A stretch of 52,674 nucleotides of DNA, taken from positions 271,959-324,632 of the forward strand of contig JAJPGT010000043.1 of the NCBI GenBank assembly GCA_021325655.1, written 5' to 3'. Position 1 is the stretch's first letter; each line of letters opens with the position of its first letter. The position numbers and the translations under genes were made by a program. This document shows positions 1-11,518 of this stretch, piece by piece. A model generated the notes under the pieces. The model saw nothing but the letters and a program-made list of their open reading frames with translations, ran no database searches and was not told the origin of the DNA. The stretch comes from Pseudomonadota bacterium (GTDB taxonomy: Bacteria > Chloroflexota > UBA6077 > JAJPGT01).

Positions 1-882
1 CCCCCGGTGTCCGTGCTGCTCTTCCAGCTCCTGGCGCCGCTGGACCCGAGCATCCTCGCCTGGAGCTGGTACACGCTCTCCCTGCTGCTGGTCCTGCTCT
101 GTCTCGGACTACTCGCCCGCACCTACCCGGCGCGCGGCTGGTCGCGCACCGCCTGGGCGCTCAGCCTGGCCGGGCTGTGGCTGACGCTGCAAATGGGCCA
201 GGTGTACCCGCCGCTGCTGCTGTTCACCACGGGCGCCTGGCTCGCGCTCCAGCGGCAGCGGGACCTGGTCGCCGGGCTGCTGCTAGGGGCGCTCGTCGCG
301 ATCAAGCCCCAGTTCGCCCTCTGGCCCGCGCTGCTGTTCCTCAACGGCCAGCGCCGCGCTCCGCTCTGGTCGCTGGCTAGCGCCGCGCTCCTGAGCCTTG
401 CTCCACTCCCGGTTTACGGACCGGCGATCTTCGCCCAGTGGCTCGCGGCACAGGCAGCAAGGAGCGCGGCGTATCTGCCGGCCGATAATGCCTCCCTGCT
501 GTCACTGGCGACGCGGCTCGGCCTGCCCTGGCTCGGCCCGCCGCTCGTGGGCCTGGGCCTGCTCGGGCTCGCCTGGTGGGCCTGGCGCTGCCAGCCAGAC
601 CGCGCGTCGCTCAGCGCCCTGGCGCTGGTGGGGGCGCTGCTCGGCTCCCCGGTCACCTGGCTCGGCTACCTGCTCTTCCTGCTCCCCGCCTGGTACGCCG
701 CGCCCCGGCTTCATCCGTGGCTGCAGCTCTCGTTCGTGCTGCTCAGCCTGCCGGCATTCCTGCTGCTGGCCGGGCTCACCGCGCTGCTGCCGCCGCTGCC
801 GCCGCTCTGGTCCGCCAGCAGCCTGGCCGCGCTAGCGCTGCTGCTGTTCGCCCGCGGCTGGCTCGCCTCAGCCCGCCCCTGA
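1..882 (+). CDS. GT87 (DUF2029)-like membrane glycosyltransferase, 5' partial
   Basis: This is a polytopic, Leu/Ala/Trp-rich membrane protein whose reading frame is open to the first base, so the true start probably lies outside the window (a GTG at 7 is the first visible start). It resembles the C-terminal part of GT87/DUF2029 polyprenol-phosphate-dependent glycosyltransferases. The GQVYPPLLL segment is followed by an arginine-rich turn, then LLLGALVAIKPQFALWPALLF, the usual GQ...N/Y...K-P pattern of that family. About eight hydrophobic helices are visible. By family it would move a sugar from a lipid carrier to an extracytoplasmic acceptor; the substrate cannot be told. It overlaps the convergent HMG-CoA lyase gene tail-to-tail by 15 bases. 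Confidence 0.6.
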   Translation, partial: PPVSVLLFQLLAPLDPSILAWSWYTLSLLLVLLCLGLLARTYPARGWSRTAWALSLAGLWLTLQMGQVYPPLLLFTTGAWLALQRQRDLVAGLLLGALVAIKPQFALWPALLFLNGQRRAPLWSLASAALLSLAPLPVYGPAIFAQWLAAQAARSAAYLPADNASLLSLATRLGLPWLGPPLVGLGLLGLAWWAWRCQPDRASLSALALVGALLGSPVTWLGYLLFLLPAWYAAPRLHPWLQLSFVLLSLPAFLLLAGLTALLPPLPPLWSASSLAALALLLFARGWLASARP

Positions 883-1812
883 CGCCGCCCGCTGGCGCGC
901 CTGGGTCGCCAGGTAGGCCTGGTGCGCCTTGCTGGCCGAGGGGCGGCCGAGCGCCCGCAGCACCGGCTGCACTGCCGCGACGACCGCGCCGAGGCTCACC
1001 CCGCTCCGGATTCCCATCCCGTCCAGCATCGTCACCAGGTCTTCCGTGGCCAGGTTGCCCGCCGCGCCCGGGGCGTAGGGGCAGCCGCCCAGCCCGCCGG
1101 CTGAGGCATCGAACGTCGTGATCCCCAGTTCCAGCGCAGCGAGCACGTTCGCCAGGGCAACGCCGCGCGTGTCGTGGAAGTGCAGCGCCAGCCGCTCACG
1201 AGGGACGACCTCCAGCACCCGGCCCACGACCTCCTGTACCTGGCGGGGATTGGCCACCCCGATGGTGTCGCCAAGCGAGACCTCCTCCGCCCCGAGCTCC
1301 AGCAGCCGACGCGACACCTCGACCACGGTCTCCACGGGCACCGCTCCCTGGTAGGGACAGCCGAAGCAGGTGGAGATGTAGCCGCGCCGGCGGAGCCCGG
1401 CCGTCCGCGCCGCGCGGAGCACCTCGGCGATAACGCCGAGCGACTCCTCGATCCCCATGGCGATGTTGGCCCGGTTGAACGCTTCGGAGGCGGCGGTGAA
1501 CACCGCGATCTCCTCGGCCCCCGCCGCCAGCGCCCGCTCCAGCCCTTTCTGGTTCGGGACGAGCACCGGGTAGCGCGTGCCGGGCCGCCGCTGTAGCGAC
1601 CGGAGCACCTCGGCGGCGTCGGCAAGTTGCGGAACCACCTTCGGATGAACAAACGAGGTGGTCTCGACGATGGGCAGCCCGGCCGCGGCGAGCGCCTCGA
1701 CGAACTGCACCTTCAGCTCGGTCGGGATCGGCGTCGCCTCGTTCTGCAGCCCGTCGCGCGGACCCACTTCGACAATCGTGACCCTGCTTGGCCAGCGCGC
1801 TGGCGCGACCAT
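868..1812 (-). CDS. mvaB: hydroxymethylglutaryl-CoA lyase
   Basis: A 314-residue HMGL-like TIM barrel enzyme that cleaves 3-hydroxy-3-methylglutaryl-CoA to acetoacetate and acetyl-CoA, the last step of leucine degradation. Visible marks are the N-terminal VEVGPRDGLQNE motif, the HFHDTRG metal-binding strand, and the HMG-CoA lyase signature GGCPYAPGAAGNLATEDLV with its catalytic cysteine. The frame is open 23 codons further upstream. The ATG at 1812 is preferred because a GGGAGGG ribosome site lies just before it and family homology begins there. Methylcrotonyl-CoA carboxylase subunits are encoded in the same window (mccA near 4-6 kb, mccB near 18-19 kb), which supports the catabolic role over a ketogenic or biosynthetic one. 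Confidence 0.9.
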   Translation of the reverse strand: MVAPARWPSRVTIVEVGPRDGLQNEATPIPTELKVQFVEALAAAGLPIVETTSFVHPKVVPQLADAAEVLRSLQRRPGTRYPVLVPNQKGLERALAAGAEEIAVFTAASEAFNRANIAMGIEESLGVIAEVLRAARTAGLRRRGYISTCFGCPYQGAVPVETVVEVSRRLLELGAEEVSLGDTIGVANPRQVQEVVGRVLEVVPRERLALHFHDTRGVALANVLAALELGITTFDASAGGLGGCPYAPGAAGNLATEDLVTMLDGMGIRSGVSLGAVVAAVQPVLRALGRPSASKAHQAYLATQARQRAASGAG

Positions 1813-2001
1813 TGGCTCCCTCCCAGCGACATGGTAGCGCACCACGGGCGGGCCGCCGCGGGACACCGAGCACCGACACACGTGATGCCCGGGCGTAGGA
1901 ATGATGGTTGGAACGGCAGCGGGGGTAGAATGGTATGATGCCGCTCATTCGGGAGGGCTGGCGTCCCGACGCTGGCGTCTCTAGAAACAAGGGGTCCGCC
2001 T

Positions 2002-2226
2002 ATGGGCGCGTTGCAACCACTCCACCTGATTCTCGTGCTCGCGATCGTGATGCTCCTGTTCGGTTCCACCAAGCTCCCCGAGCTTGGCCGAGGCCTGGGC
2101 GAGGCGATGAAAGAGCTGCGCAAGGCCACCAAGGAGGAGGATGAGACGGCGCCGACGCAGGCGAAGTCGACCACGACCGCTCCCACCACTACTCAGAACT
2201 CGAGCGGCAAGCGCGACGTCGTCTAG
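2002..2226 (+). CDS. tatA: Sec-independent protein translocase subunit TatA
   Basis: A 74-residue protein with the TatA/B layout: a short N-terminal membrane helix (about residues 7-21), the conserved LFG hinge, then an amphipathic helix with LPELGRGLGEAMKELRK, and a hydrophilic Thr-rich tail. TatA forms the size-variable pore that moves folded proteins across the cytoplasmic membrane. No tatC is in this window. At least one local client exists: the binding lipoprotein at 23.2 kb has a TRRDFLRRS twin-arginine signal. The gene stands alone between a divergent HMG-CoA lyase and a convergent cupredoxin gene, ending at a strong hairpin. TatA and TatE cannot be distinguished from sequence. Confidence 0.92.
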   Translation: MGALQPLHLILVLAIVMLLFGSTKLPELGRGLGEAMKELRKATKEEDETAPTQAKSTTTAPTTTQNSSGKRDVV

Positions 2227-2385
2227 CGCCGTTGCGGACGGGCGCTCGCCCGACCCGAGCTGCCGGGCGGGCGTGAGCCCGCGTTCGCATCGCCGTTCGC
2301 TCCTCGGCCTTGCCTCGCGCCCAGGAGCCCAGTGGATGGGTGGGCTCAGGCGGCGATGAGGCGTCGCACTGAGCCTGCCGATACA

Positions 2386-2424
2386 CGAGAGCCGCCGTCT
2401 CTCGAGCGAGACTGGCGGCTCTCG
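2386..2424. terminator. bidirectional hairpin between convergent tatA and cupredoxin genes
   Basis: CGAGAGCCGCC at 2386-2396 pairs perfectly with GGCGGCTCTCG at 2414-2424. The inner GTCTC (2397-2401) pairs with GAGAC (2408-2412), leaving one bulged T and a six-base loop. This gives a 16-bp stem. There is no clear T-run, as is common in GC-rich genomes. Its place between two convergent genes fits a shared terminator. Confidence 0.75.
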
Positions 2425-2443
2425 CCTGTTCGACGCTGGCCGG

Positions 2444-2917
2444 CTACGGGGTGACGACAATGGTACCGGCCATGCCGGCCGCTTCGTGTGGTAGGCAGAC
2501 GTAGTGGTAGGTGCCCGGCGTTTTGAACGTTTGAGACCAGCTCGCACCGGCGCTGATCGGGCCTGAGTCGAACGGCTGGGCGCCCTCCGGCAGGGAGACG
2601 TGCGACTTGTCTGCGACCTTGGCCGGGTCGTCAGTCACGGTATGTGCCACCTGCCCCTTGTTCTGCCAGGTCACCTTGGCCCCTTTCGGAACCGTCAGCG
2701 TCGGCGGGTCGAACTTCAGCTCGTCCGTCATCGTAACGGTGAACTTCTGGCTGGACTTTGACTTGGTGGTGGCGTTCTTCGCCTGCGAGGCAGTCTGTTT
2801 GGCCTTGCCCGCGGTGGTACCGAGCAGGCCGGAGAGGGCGCCGGTTCCACACCCCGACACCAGGACCAGGACCAGGACAAGCGCAGCGATGCGTGGAAGA
2901 GCTCGAGACAAGGACAA
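2444..2917 (-). CDS. cupredoxin (plastocyanin/azurin-like) lipoprotein
   Basis: An exported blue-copper type protein. The N-terminus has a hydrophobic signal of repeated LV residues ending in the lipobox VSGC, so it is probably lipid-anchored outside the membrane. The C-terminal half is a cupredoxin fold with all four type 1 copper ligands visible: His in AHTV, Cys and His in YVCLPH, and Met in GMAGTI. Such proteins carry electrons or hold copper outside the cell. A longer frame opens at a GTG at 3004, but it would overlap the upstream gene. I prefer the TTG at 2917, which has GAGG six bases upstream and a promoter-like TAATAT just before it. A linker rich in Lys, Ser and Thr joins the lipid anchor and the copper domain. 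Confidence 0.85.
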   Translation of the reverse strand: MSLSRALPRIAALVLVLVLVSGCGTGALSGLLGTTAGKAKQTASQAKNATTKSKSSQKFTVTMTDELKFDPPTLTVPKGAKVTWQNKGQVAHTVTDDPAKVADKSHVSLPEGAQPFDSGPISAGASWSQTFKTPGTYHYVCLPHEAAGMAGTIVVTP

Positions 2918-2936
2918 GATACACCTCGGTTGGGGG

Positions 2937-2963
2937 ATATTAACGGGCCGCTCAGCGTTGCAA
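2937..2963 (-). promoter_or_regulatory. candidate promoter for the cupredoxin gene
   Basis: On the minus strand a TAATAT box (2942-2937) lies about 15 bases downstream of TTGCAA (2963-2958), an AT-rich patch in otherwise GC-rich DNA. A transcript starting about seven bases later would have a leader of roughly 13 bases before the proposed TTG start at 2917. The spacing is on the short side, so this is tentative. Confidence 0.4.
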
Positions 2964-3000
2964 GCTGAGCATGGCCACGGCCGGAAGGGCTCGACTACAC

Positions 3001-3633
3001 TCACAGGCGCTGCAGCGCAGCACGTGCCAGCTTCTCCTCGGCGTCGAGCAACTGCGGCGAGTGCAGCTCCATCCCGCCCAGATAGGTTACGGAGTACGTC
3101 ACGTCGCCCTTGAGCACAACCAGCCGCACGCCGTCCGTATAGGCGGCGTCCCCAATGCCCTCCAGGTCCTGGATCGTCGCCCCCTGGGCCGTGGTCGCCG
3201 TCTGGCGCTCCTGCTCGAACCGGGATCTGGCGCTGCTGCCGACGATGGCATCGATGGTGATCAGCTTCGAGCCCCCCACCGACTCCAGCGCACAGGTCCG
3301 CACCTCGCCAACGTCGGTCCGCAGCGGCGCTTTGGCGTTCTCGCCGAACACCTGCTGCGCGTCAGCGGGGCTGATCAGTGAGCAGGGATCCAGGCCGGGG
3401 AGCACTGGACGGGGGGTGGGAGTATGCGTGACAACGAGCGGGCTCGCCGCCTGGGTCGCCTCCGCCGCGATACTCGCGTCCTCCGTGGCGACCGGCTCAA
3501 CGGTGCTCGCCGCAGATGGCGTTCGGGCCGGGCTGGCAGTGGGTGCTGGCGCTGGGCCGCGCCTCCCGCAGGCGGTAGCGAGCAGGACCAGCAGCAGTCC
3601 GATCACAGCAAGCGGGTGCGTGTTTCCATCCAT
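3001..3633 (-). CDS. lipoprotein with DUF3558-like domain
   Basis: A 210-residue secreted lipoprotein. Residues 1-22 form a signal peptide ending in LATAC, and a Pro/Ala/Thr/Val-rich spacer runs to about residue 75. The rest resembles DUF3558 proteins: it begins with LDPCSLISPADAQQVFG, has a second cysteine in RTCAL, and ends in a beta-rich stretch with VTYSVTYLGG. The family is common on actinobacterial and Chloroflexota cell surfaces; no biochemical role is established that I can name. It lies upstream of the cupredoxin gene on the same strand, 83 bases away, but a separate promoter seems to serve the latter. The ATG at 3633 has AGGAG about 12 bases upstream. Confidence 0.7.
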   Translation of the reverse strand: MDGNTHPLAVIGLLLVLLATACGRRGPAPAPTASPARTPSAASTVEPVATEDASIAAEATQAASPLVVTHTPTPRPVLPGLDPCSLISPADAQQVFGENAKAPLRTDVGEVRTCALESVGGSKLITIDAIVGSSARSRFEQERQTATTAQGATIQDLEGIGDAAYTDGVRLVVLKGDVTYSVTYLGGMELHSPQLLDAEEKLARAALQRL

Positions 3634-3861
3634 AGGCGTGATATCTCCTGATACTGCCCATGCGGAAACGGCCCCCTCTCGCGATCCTCAAGAACCAACG
3701 AGGATCCGGCGGCCCGGTTGCGCCGCCGATCCCCGAGCCCTTTCTGCGCTCTCGGGCGCTACACCACCTGAGAGCACATGGCCGAGCCGAATTGTAGCTG
3801 GAGCGAGCCATGCCGGCGTGAAGGAAGGGGGACGCCGCGCTGCCTGGCCTGGCGCCGCCCG

Positions 3862-5877
<2,016 letters not shown>

Positions 5878-5949
5878 CAGCGGTCAGCGCCTGGAGGATA
5901 CCCGATCCTCTCCCTTCCTGCCGCTGGCGCCCTCATCGAGCGCCACGCC

Positions 5950-6411
5950 CTACGCGCCGGTCGGGGCCGGGGCCTCCAGCGTCCGCTTGACACAGGCGAA
6001 GACGTCGCCGGTGATCTTATTCGCCGCGCCCTGCAGCAACCGCGAGCCGACGCTGGCGATCACCCCGGCCACCATCACGTCGGCCTTCCAGTCCAGCTTC
6101 GTCCCCTCAGGGACCTCGCTCAACTGCATCCCGGCGGTCATCTCCACCGCGCTGCCCGGGGCGTTGCCGCGCACCTTCGCCGTGGCGACCGAGGGCGGCG
6201 TCTTCTCCGTCCACTCGACGTCCAGGGCAAAGGTCGCCTTGACGAAGCCGACACCCACCTTCGCGACGACTTTGAAGTGGGTGTCGTCGATCGTGTCGAT
6301 CTTCTGGACCTCGGCGGCGCACCTGGAGACCCGAGCCGGGTCGGTGAGGAACTCGTACACCTGCTCGCGTGGGGCATTGATCGTCACCGTCCCCTGGAAC
6401 GTCATCGCCAT
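5950..6411 (-). CDS. coxG: CoxG-like SRPBCC protein of the CO dehydrogenase cluster
   Basis: A 153-residue protein of the CO dehydrogenase subunit G family (SRPBCC/START-like helix-grip fold). It begins MTFQGTVTINAPREQVYEFL, the standard opening of the family, and ends in the long helix that closes the hydrophobic cavity. CoxG is not part of the catalytic complex; in studied bacteria it helps anchor the enzyme to the membrane and may bind quinones. The frame is open 32 codons further upstream, into the preceding gene. I chose the ATG at 6411 because GGGGGA lies eight bases before it and family homology starts there; an ATG two codons later is also possible. It follows the XdhC-like gene by 88 bases. 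Confidence 0.82.
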   Translation of the reverse strand: MAMTFQGTVTINAPREQVYEFLTDPARVSRCAAEVQKIDTIDDTHFKVVAKVGVGFVKATFALDVEWTEKTPPSVATAKVRGNAPGSAVEMTAGMQLSEVPEGTKLDWKADVMVAGVIASVGSRLLQGAANKITGDVFACVKRTLEAPAPTGA

Positions 6412-6499
6412 CTCGGCTTCCCCCTTGCTTGCCTCGTGTTCTGGCGTCGCCAGGTCGCTCACTACGATAGAGCATCCGGCCAGCAGGCCGCTGGTGCCA

Positions 6500-7435
6500 T
6501 CAGCCACCGCTCGCGGATGGCAGATACGCGGCGGGGTCGCGGTCGAACTGGCGCTTGCAGCCCGGGGCGCAGAAGTAGAGGGTCTGCCCGGTGTGCTCGG
6601 AGGTCCAGCGGGCGGTGGCGATCTCGACCTCCATCCCGCAGACCGGGTCGCGGGCGGTGGCTGGCGGCGCGGCGATCTCCGCCGCGGGAGCCGGAGGCGC
6701 CGCGCGCCGGCGCTGGACGATCTCCGCCAGGATGCTCAACGCCACCTCCGCCCCGGTCATCGCCCCGATGTCCAGCCCGGCCGGGGCCTTGAGCCGGGCC
6801 AGCGCCGCCTCGCCCAGCCCTCGCTCGCGCAGCAGCGCCACGACTGCCGTGGCGCGGACGCGGCTGGCGACCAGCGCGACGTAGTGCGCGCCGCGGCGCA
6901 GCGCCGCCTCGGTAGCCAGCTCGTCGCGGTCGCCCATCGCGGCGATCACCACCCAGGTGTCTCCCGACAGATCGGCCGGGAGCGGCGCGGTCGGGTCCGC
7001 GCTCGCTGTCACCGCGAAGCCCAGGGGTGGGCCGAGCGCCGCCAGCGCCCGGGCTACCGGTGAGTCGCCCAGGACGACCAGGCGCGGAGGCGGGGTGAAC
7101 GGCTCGACGTAGATCTCGAGCGTGCCACCGCTGTGGCAGGTCATCGGGTAGCGGACCACCCCTTCCTCGTCATCGCTCGGGCCGGCTTCGGGGCTGAGGC
7201 GAACCAGCCGTGGCCGGCCCTCCGCCAGCGCCCGCAGCGCCTCGCGCCGGATCGAGTCCTGGGCACAGCTTCCGCCGACCCAGCCGACGAGCGCACCATC
7301 GGCCAGGATCAGCGCCCGATCTCCAGGCCGGGCGGAGGCCGGCCGCCGGCTGCGGACGACGGTGGCGAGCGCGAACGCCGCCCCCTGCCGCCGCAGCTCG
7401 GCGGCCCGCTCGATCAGGTCGGCTCCCGTGATCAC
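6500..7435 (-). CDS. XdhC/CoxI-family maturation protein fused to a YHS domain
   Basis: A 311-residue protein. The N-terminal XdhC/CoxI domain has VVRSRRPASARPGDRALI and GWVGGSCAQ. A Rossmann-like C-terminal XdhC domain (about 115-235) contains VVLGDSPVARALA and ends near GLDIGAMTGAEVALSILAEIV. Family members bind the molybdopterin cofactor and promote its sulfuration before insertion into xanthine or CO dehydrogenase. After a Pro/Ala linker comes a YHS domain (about 262-305) with DPVCGMEV and YFCAPGCKRQF, a small cysteine motif linked to metal handling. The gene begins at a GTG overlapping the coxL stop codon (GTGA), so it is translationally coupled to coxL. The fusion places a metal-binding element on the maturation factor of a Mo-Cu enzyme. 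Confidence 0.88.
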   Translation of the reverse strand: MITGADLIERAAELRRQGAAFALATVVRSRRPASARPGDRALILADGALVGWVGGSCAQDSIRREALRALAEGRPRLVRLSPEAGPSDDEEGVVRYPMTCHSGGTLEIYVEPFTPPPRLVVLGDSPVARALAALGPPLGFAVTASADPTAPLPADLSGDTWVVIAAMGDRDELATEAALRRGAHYVALVASRVRATAVVALLRERGLGEAALARLKAPAGLDIGAMTGAEVALSILAEIVQRRRAAPPAPAAEIAAPPATARDPVCGMEVEIATARWTSEHTGQTLYFCAPGCKRQFDRDPAAYLPSASGG

Positions 7436-9783
7436 GTCCCGGCGACGCCCTTCTCCTGGAGGATCTGCCAGACCCTCCAGGGCGTAATCGGGATGTCGAT
7501 GTGCGTCACCCCCAGGTGGCTGAGCGCGTCGACCACCGCGTTGACGATCGCCGGCGGCGCGCCCACCGTGGCCGACTCACCGACCCCTTTGGCCCCAAGC
7601 GGGTGGTGCGGACTGGGCGTGACCGTCTTGTCCGTCTCCCAGGCCGGCGTCTCCATGGAGGTCGGCACCAGGTAGTCCATCAGCGTCCCGCCGTGGATGT
7701 TGCCGTCCTCGTCGTACCAGATCTGCTCGTACAGCGCCGGGGCCAGCCCCATCGTCAGCCCGCCGTGGATCTGACCGTCCACGATCATCGGATTGATGAT
7801 CGTCCCACAGTCGTCCACTGCCAGGAAGCGGCGTACCTTCACCTGGCCGGTCCCCTTGTCGATGTCGACAACGCAGACATAGGCTCCGAAGGGGAAGGTG
7901 AGATTCGGCGGGTCGTAGTAGGTCACCGCCTCCAGTCCCGCCTCCATCCCGAGCGGGTGGTTGGTGTAGGCGGCGAAGGCGATCTCCTGCATCGTCTTGG
8001 CCCGATCGGGCGCGCCCTTCACCCGGAACGTGTGATCCACCCACTCCAGGTCATCCGGCGAGACCTCCAGCAGGTGTGCCGCGATCCGCTGCGCCTTCTC
8101 GCGGATCTTCCGCGCGGCCACGGCTGTAGCCGCCCCGGCGGTCGGGGTGCTGCGGCTGGCGTAGGTGCCCAGGCCGTAGGGGGCGGTATCGGTGTCGCCG
8201 TGCTCGACCTCGATGTTCTCGACCGGCAGCCCCAGCTCCTCGGCGACGATCTGGGCGAACGTCGTCTCGTGCCCCTGGCCCTGGGTCTGAACCCCGATGC
8301 GGACGATCGCCGAGCCGGTCGGATGCACCCGGATCTCGGCGGAGTCGAACATTTTGATCCCGAGGATGTCGAAGGTGTGCGACGGCCCGGCCCCGACGAT
8401 CTCGGTGAAGGTGGAGATCCCGATCCCCATCAGCTCGCCGCGAGCGCGCTTCTCCGCCTGCTCGCGGCGCAGCTCCTGGTAGCCGATCTTGTCCAGCGCC
8501 TTCTGGAGCGCGGCCGGGTAGTTGCCGCTGTCGTACTCCCAGCCGAGCGCCGACGTGTAGGGGAACTGCTCCGGCTGGATGAAGTTCTTGAAGCGCAGCT
8601 CGGCCGGGTCGATCCCCAGCTCGTCCGCCAGCCGGTCCACCATCCGCTCGATGGCATGGACCGCCTCGGTGACACGGAACGAGCAGCGATAGGCGACGCC
8701 GCCCGGCGGCTTGTTGGTATAAACGCCGTCCACCTCTACATGGGCGGTTGGGATCTGGTACGAGCCAGTGCAGATGGAGAACAGGCCGGCCGGGAACTTG
8801 GAGGGGTTGGCCGCGGCGTCAGCGGCGCCGTGGTCGGCGATCGTCTTGATCCGGAGGCCGGTGATCTTGCCATCCCCGGTGGCGGCCAACTCCGCATGGA
8901 TGTGGTAGTCGCGGGCGAAGGAGTCGGCCTGGAGATTCTCCGAGCGGTCCTCGATCCACTTCACCGGTCGCCCGGTCAGGATCGAGGCGACGGTGGCGCA
9001 GACGTAGCCGGGGTAGACGGGAACCTTGCCGCCGAAGCCGCCGCCGATGTCGGGCGAGATCACCCGGATCTTGTGCTCCGGGATCTTCGAGACGAGCGAG
9101 AAGACGGTGCGGATAGCGTGAGGCGCCTGGGTGGTCATCCAGATCGTCAGCTTGCCGCTGACCCTGTCGAAGCTGGCGACGCAGCCGCAGGTCTCGATCG
9201 AGGCGACGTGGATGCGCGGGATGTAGATGTCTTCCGCCACCACCACGTCCGCGCTCGCGAACGCCTGCTCGGTCCGCTCGCGGTCGCCGGCCTCCCAGTG
9301 CCAGATGTGGTTGGTGCCCGTGCCCTTGTCCGGCCGCACCAGCGGCGCGCCCGGCTCCAGCGCCTTCTTCGGATCCACCACCGGCGGCAGCGGCTCGTAC
9401 TCCACATCCACCAACTGCACCGCGTCCGCAGCGACGTAGCGATCCTCCGCCAGGACAACCGCGACCTCCTGCGACTGGTAGACGACGTGGTCCGTGGGCA
9501 GCACCATCTGGGTGTCGGACATGAGCGTCGGCATCCAGTGCAGCCCGTGCGCCTCCAGGTCCTTGCCGGTGATGACAGCGACGACACCGGGCAGGGCGAG
9601 CGCTCGCGAGGCGTCGATGTTCTTGATCGTCGCGTGAGCGTAGGGGCTGCGAACGATGTCCATGTAGAGCATGTTCGGCAGCGTGATGTCGTCGACGTAC
9701 GTCCCCTTGCCCCGGATGAAGCGCGGGTCCTCCTTGCGCTTGACCGGGCGGCCGATGCCGCCGAGGGTGGCGGTGTCAGGCAT
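7432..9783 (-). CDS. coxL: aerobic carbon monoxide dehydrogenase large subunit, form I
   Basis: The 783-residue molybdenum-cytosine-dinucleotide subunit that oxidises CO to CO2. The decisive mark is [12 protein letters not shown] at about residues 359-370. AYxCSFR is the form I signature, and its cysteine (about 367, codon 8685-8683) holds the copper of the Mo-Cu centre. Other family features are GGGFGGK near residue 248, [12 protein letters not shown] in the cofactor domain, and [12 protein letters not shown] near the C-terminus with the glutamate next to molybdenum. The length matches known form I proteins (about 800). It overlaps coxS by eight bases and the XdhC gene by four. Form II homologues carry a different loop, so function as a real CO dehydrogenase is well supported. 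Accessory coxD/E/F genes are not adjacent. Confidence 0.95.
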   Translation of the reverse strand: MPDTATLGGIGRPVKRKEDPRFIRGKGTYVDDITLPNMLYMDIVRSPYAHATIKNIDASRALALPGVVAVITGKDLEAHGLHWMPTLMSDTQMVLPTDHVVYQSQEVAVVLAEDRYVAADAVQLVDVEYEPLPPVVDPKKALEPGAPLVRPDKGTGTNHIWHWEAGDRERTEQAFASADVVVAEDIYIPRIHVASIETCGCVASFDRVSGKLTIWMTTQAPHAIRTVFSLVSKIPEHKIRVISPDIGGGFGGKVPVYPGYVCATVASILTGRPVKWIEDRSENLQADSFARDYHIHAELAATGDGKITGLRIKTIADHGAADAAANPSKFPAGLFSICTGSYQIPTAHVEVDGVYTNKPPGGVAYRCSFRVTEAVHAIERMVDRLADELGIDPAELRFKNFIQPEQFPYTSALGWEYDSGNYPAALQKALDKIGYQELRREQAEKRARGELMGIGISTFTEIVGAGPSHTFDILGIKMFDSAEIRVHPTGSAIVRIGVQTQGQGHETTFAQIVAEELGLPVENIEVEHGDTDTAPYGLGTYASRSTPTAGAATAVAARKIREKAQRIAAHLLEVSPDDLEWVDHTFRVKGAPDRAKTMQEIAFAAYTNHPLGMEAGLEAVTYYDPPNLTFPFGAYVCVVDIDKGTGQVKVRRFLAVDDCGTIINPMIVDGQIHGGLTMGLAPALYEQIWYDEDGNIHGGTLMDYLVPTSMETPAWETDKTVTPSPHHPLGAKGVGESATVGAPPAIVNAVVDALSHLGVTHIDIPITPWRVWQILQEKGVAGT

Positions 9784-10293
9784 GCGTCGCCTCCTGGGTG
9801 GATGCCGGCGCCTCGCCGCGCAGCTTGGCGGCGCCGTACTGAATCGCCTTGACGATGTTCACGTAGCCGGTGCAGCGACAGAGGTTGCCGGAGATGCCGA
9901 GCCGGATCTCCGCCTCGGTCGGGTTGGGGTTCTGGTCCAACAGCGCCTTGGCGGTCATGATCATCCCGGGCGTGCAGAAGCCGCACTGCAGCCCGTGCTC
10001 CTGCCAGAAGCCCTCCTGCAAGGGATGAAGCTGGCCGTTCTGCTCCAGCCCCTCGATGGTCAGCAGCTCGCCGCCATCGGCCTGGACTGCCAGCAGCGTG
10101 CAGGACTTGACGTTCTGGCCGTTCAGAATGACCGTGCAGGCGCCACAGTTCGAGGTGTCACAGCCGATGTGCGTCCCGGTCAGCCCGAGCGTCTCGCGGA
10201 TGAAGTGGACCAGCAGCAGCCGCGCCTCGACCTCGGCAGTGCGCGGCTGGCCGTTGACGGTGACCGTGATGGTGAGGCGTTCCTGTGGGGTGA

Positions 10294-10297
<4 letters not shown>
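9776..10297 (-). CDS. coxS: carbon monoxide dehydrogenase small (2Fe-2S) subunit
   Basis: A 173-residue iron-sulfur subunit that passes electrons from the molybdenum site in CoxL to the FAD in CoxM. The plant-type 2Fe-2S motif ([15 protein letters not shown] with a fourth Cys in KSC) is followed by the second cluster motif ([12 protein letters not shown] and CRCTGY). Together they give the eight cysteines expected. The start is a GTG that overlaps the coxM stop as GTGA, and the gene overlaps coxL by eight bases at its end, so the three subunits are made in step. Length is typical of CoxS (about 160-175 residues). Confidence 0.95.
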
Positions 10298-11178
<881 letters not shown>

Positions 11179-11245
11179 GCCACCTCCGGGTCGCACCACT
11201 GAGCGGAGGGTGCGTCACCCGGAACCGTAAGACAGCTCAGCCTGT

Positions 11246-11298
11246 CCGCCAACCCGCCAACCGAGGGAGAGTTGCCGCGCCAGGCGGCGGGTTGGCGG
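11246..11298. repeat. 13-bp perfect inverted repeat in the cox operon leader
   Basis: CCGCCAACCCGCC (11246-11258) is repeated in inverse orientation as GGCGGGTTGGCGG (11286-11298), separated by 27 bases. It lies 68-120 bases upstream of the coxM start in a gene-free stretch (11179-11518). It may be an operator for a dimeric regulator, a leader hairpin, or the terminator of the small-gene operon that ends at 11519. Apart from this repeat I see nothing convincing in that stretch, including no clear promoter boxes. Confidence 0.55.
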
Positions 11299-11518
11299 TC
11301 CCAAGGCGGGCGGATGGAGCAGGAGCATACCAAGGTTCCTGAGCGCACGGATCTTCGTGCGCCTCTGCACGTCCGTCCAGCGTCAGCGGCACGCGGGCCC
11401 CAGCGATTGCTGGCCGAGCGCCCACACGCATTCGAGACGTGGACTGGCCTCTGGACGTCAGGGCCGGCTGCCGAGCAAGTCTGCGGCGAGAGCATCCCCG
11501 CCGCGCCCATGTGCCCGA

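Noticed and set aside
576..1121. Long open frame of 181 codons on the plus strand across the end of the GT87-like gene
   Set aside because: Composition is Arg/Pro/Ala-rich with no domain, and it lies in the shadow of two well-supported genes; typical of GC-rich DNA.
7501..9852. 783-codon plus-strand open frame opposite coxL
   Set aside because: An antisense shadow of coxL with Arg/Asp/Val-rich composition; the same length arises from the codon bias of the real gene.
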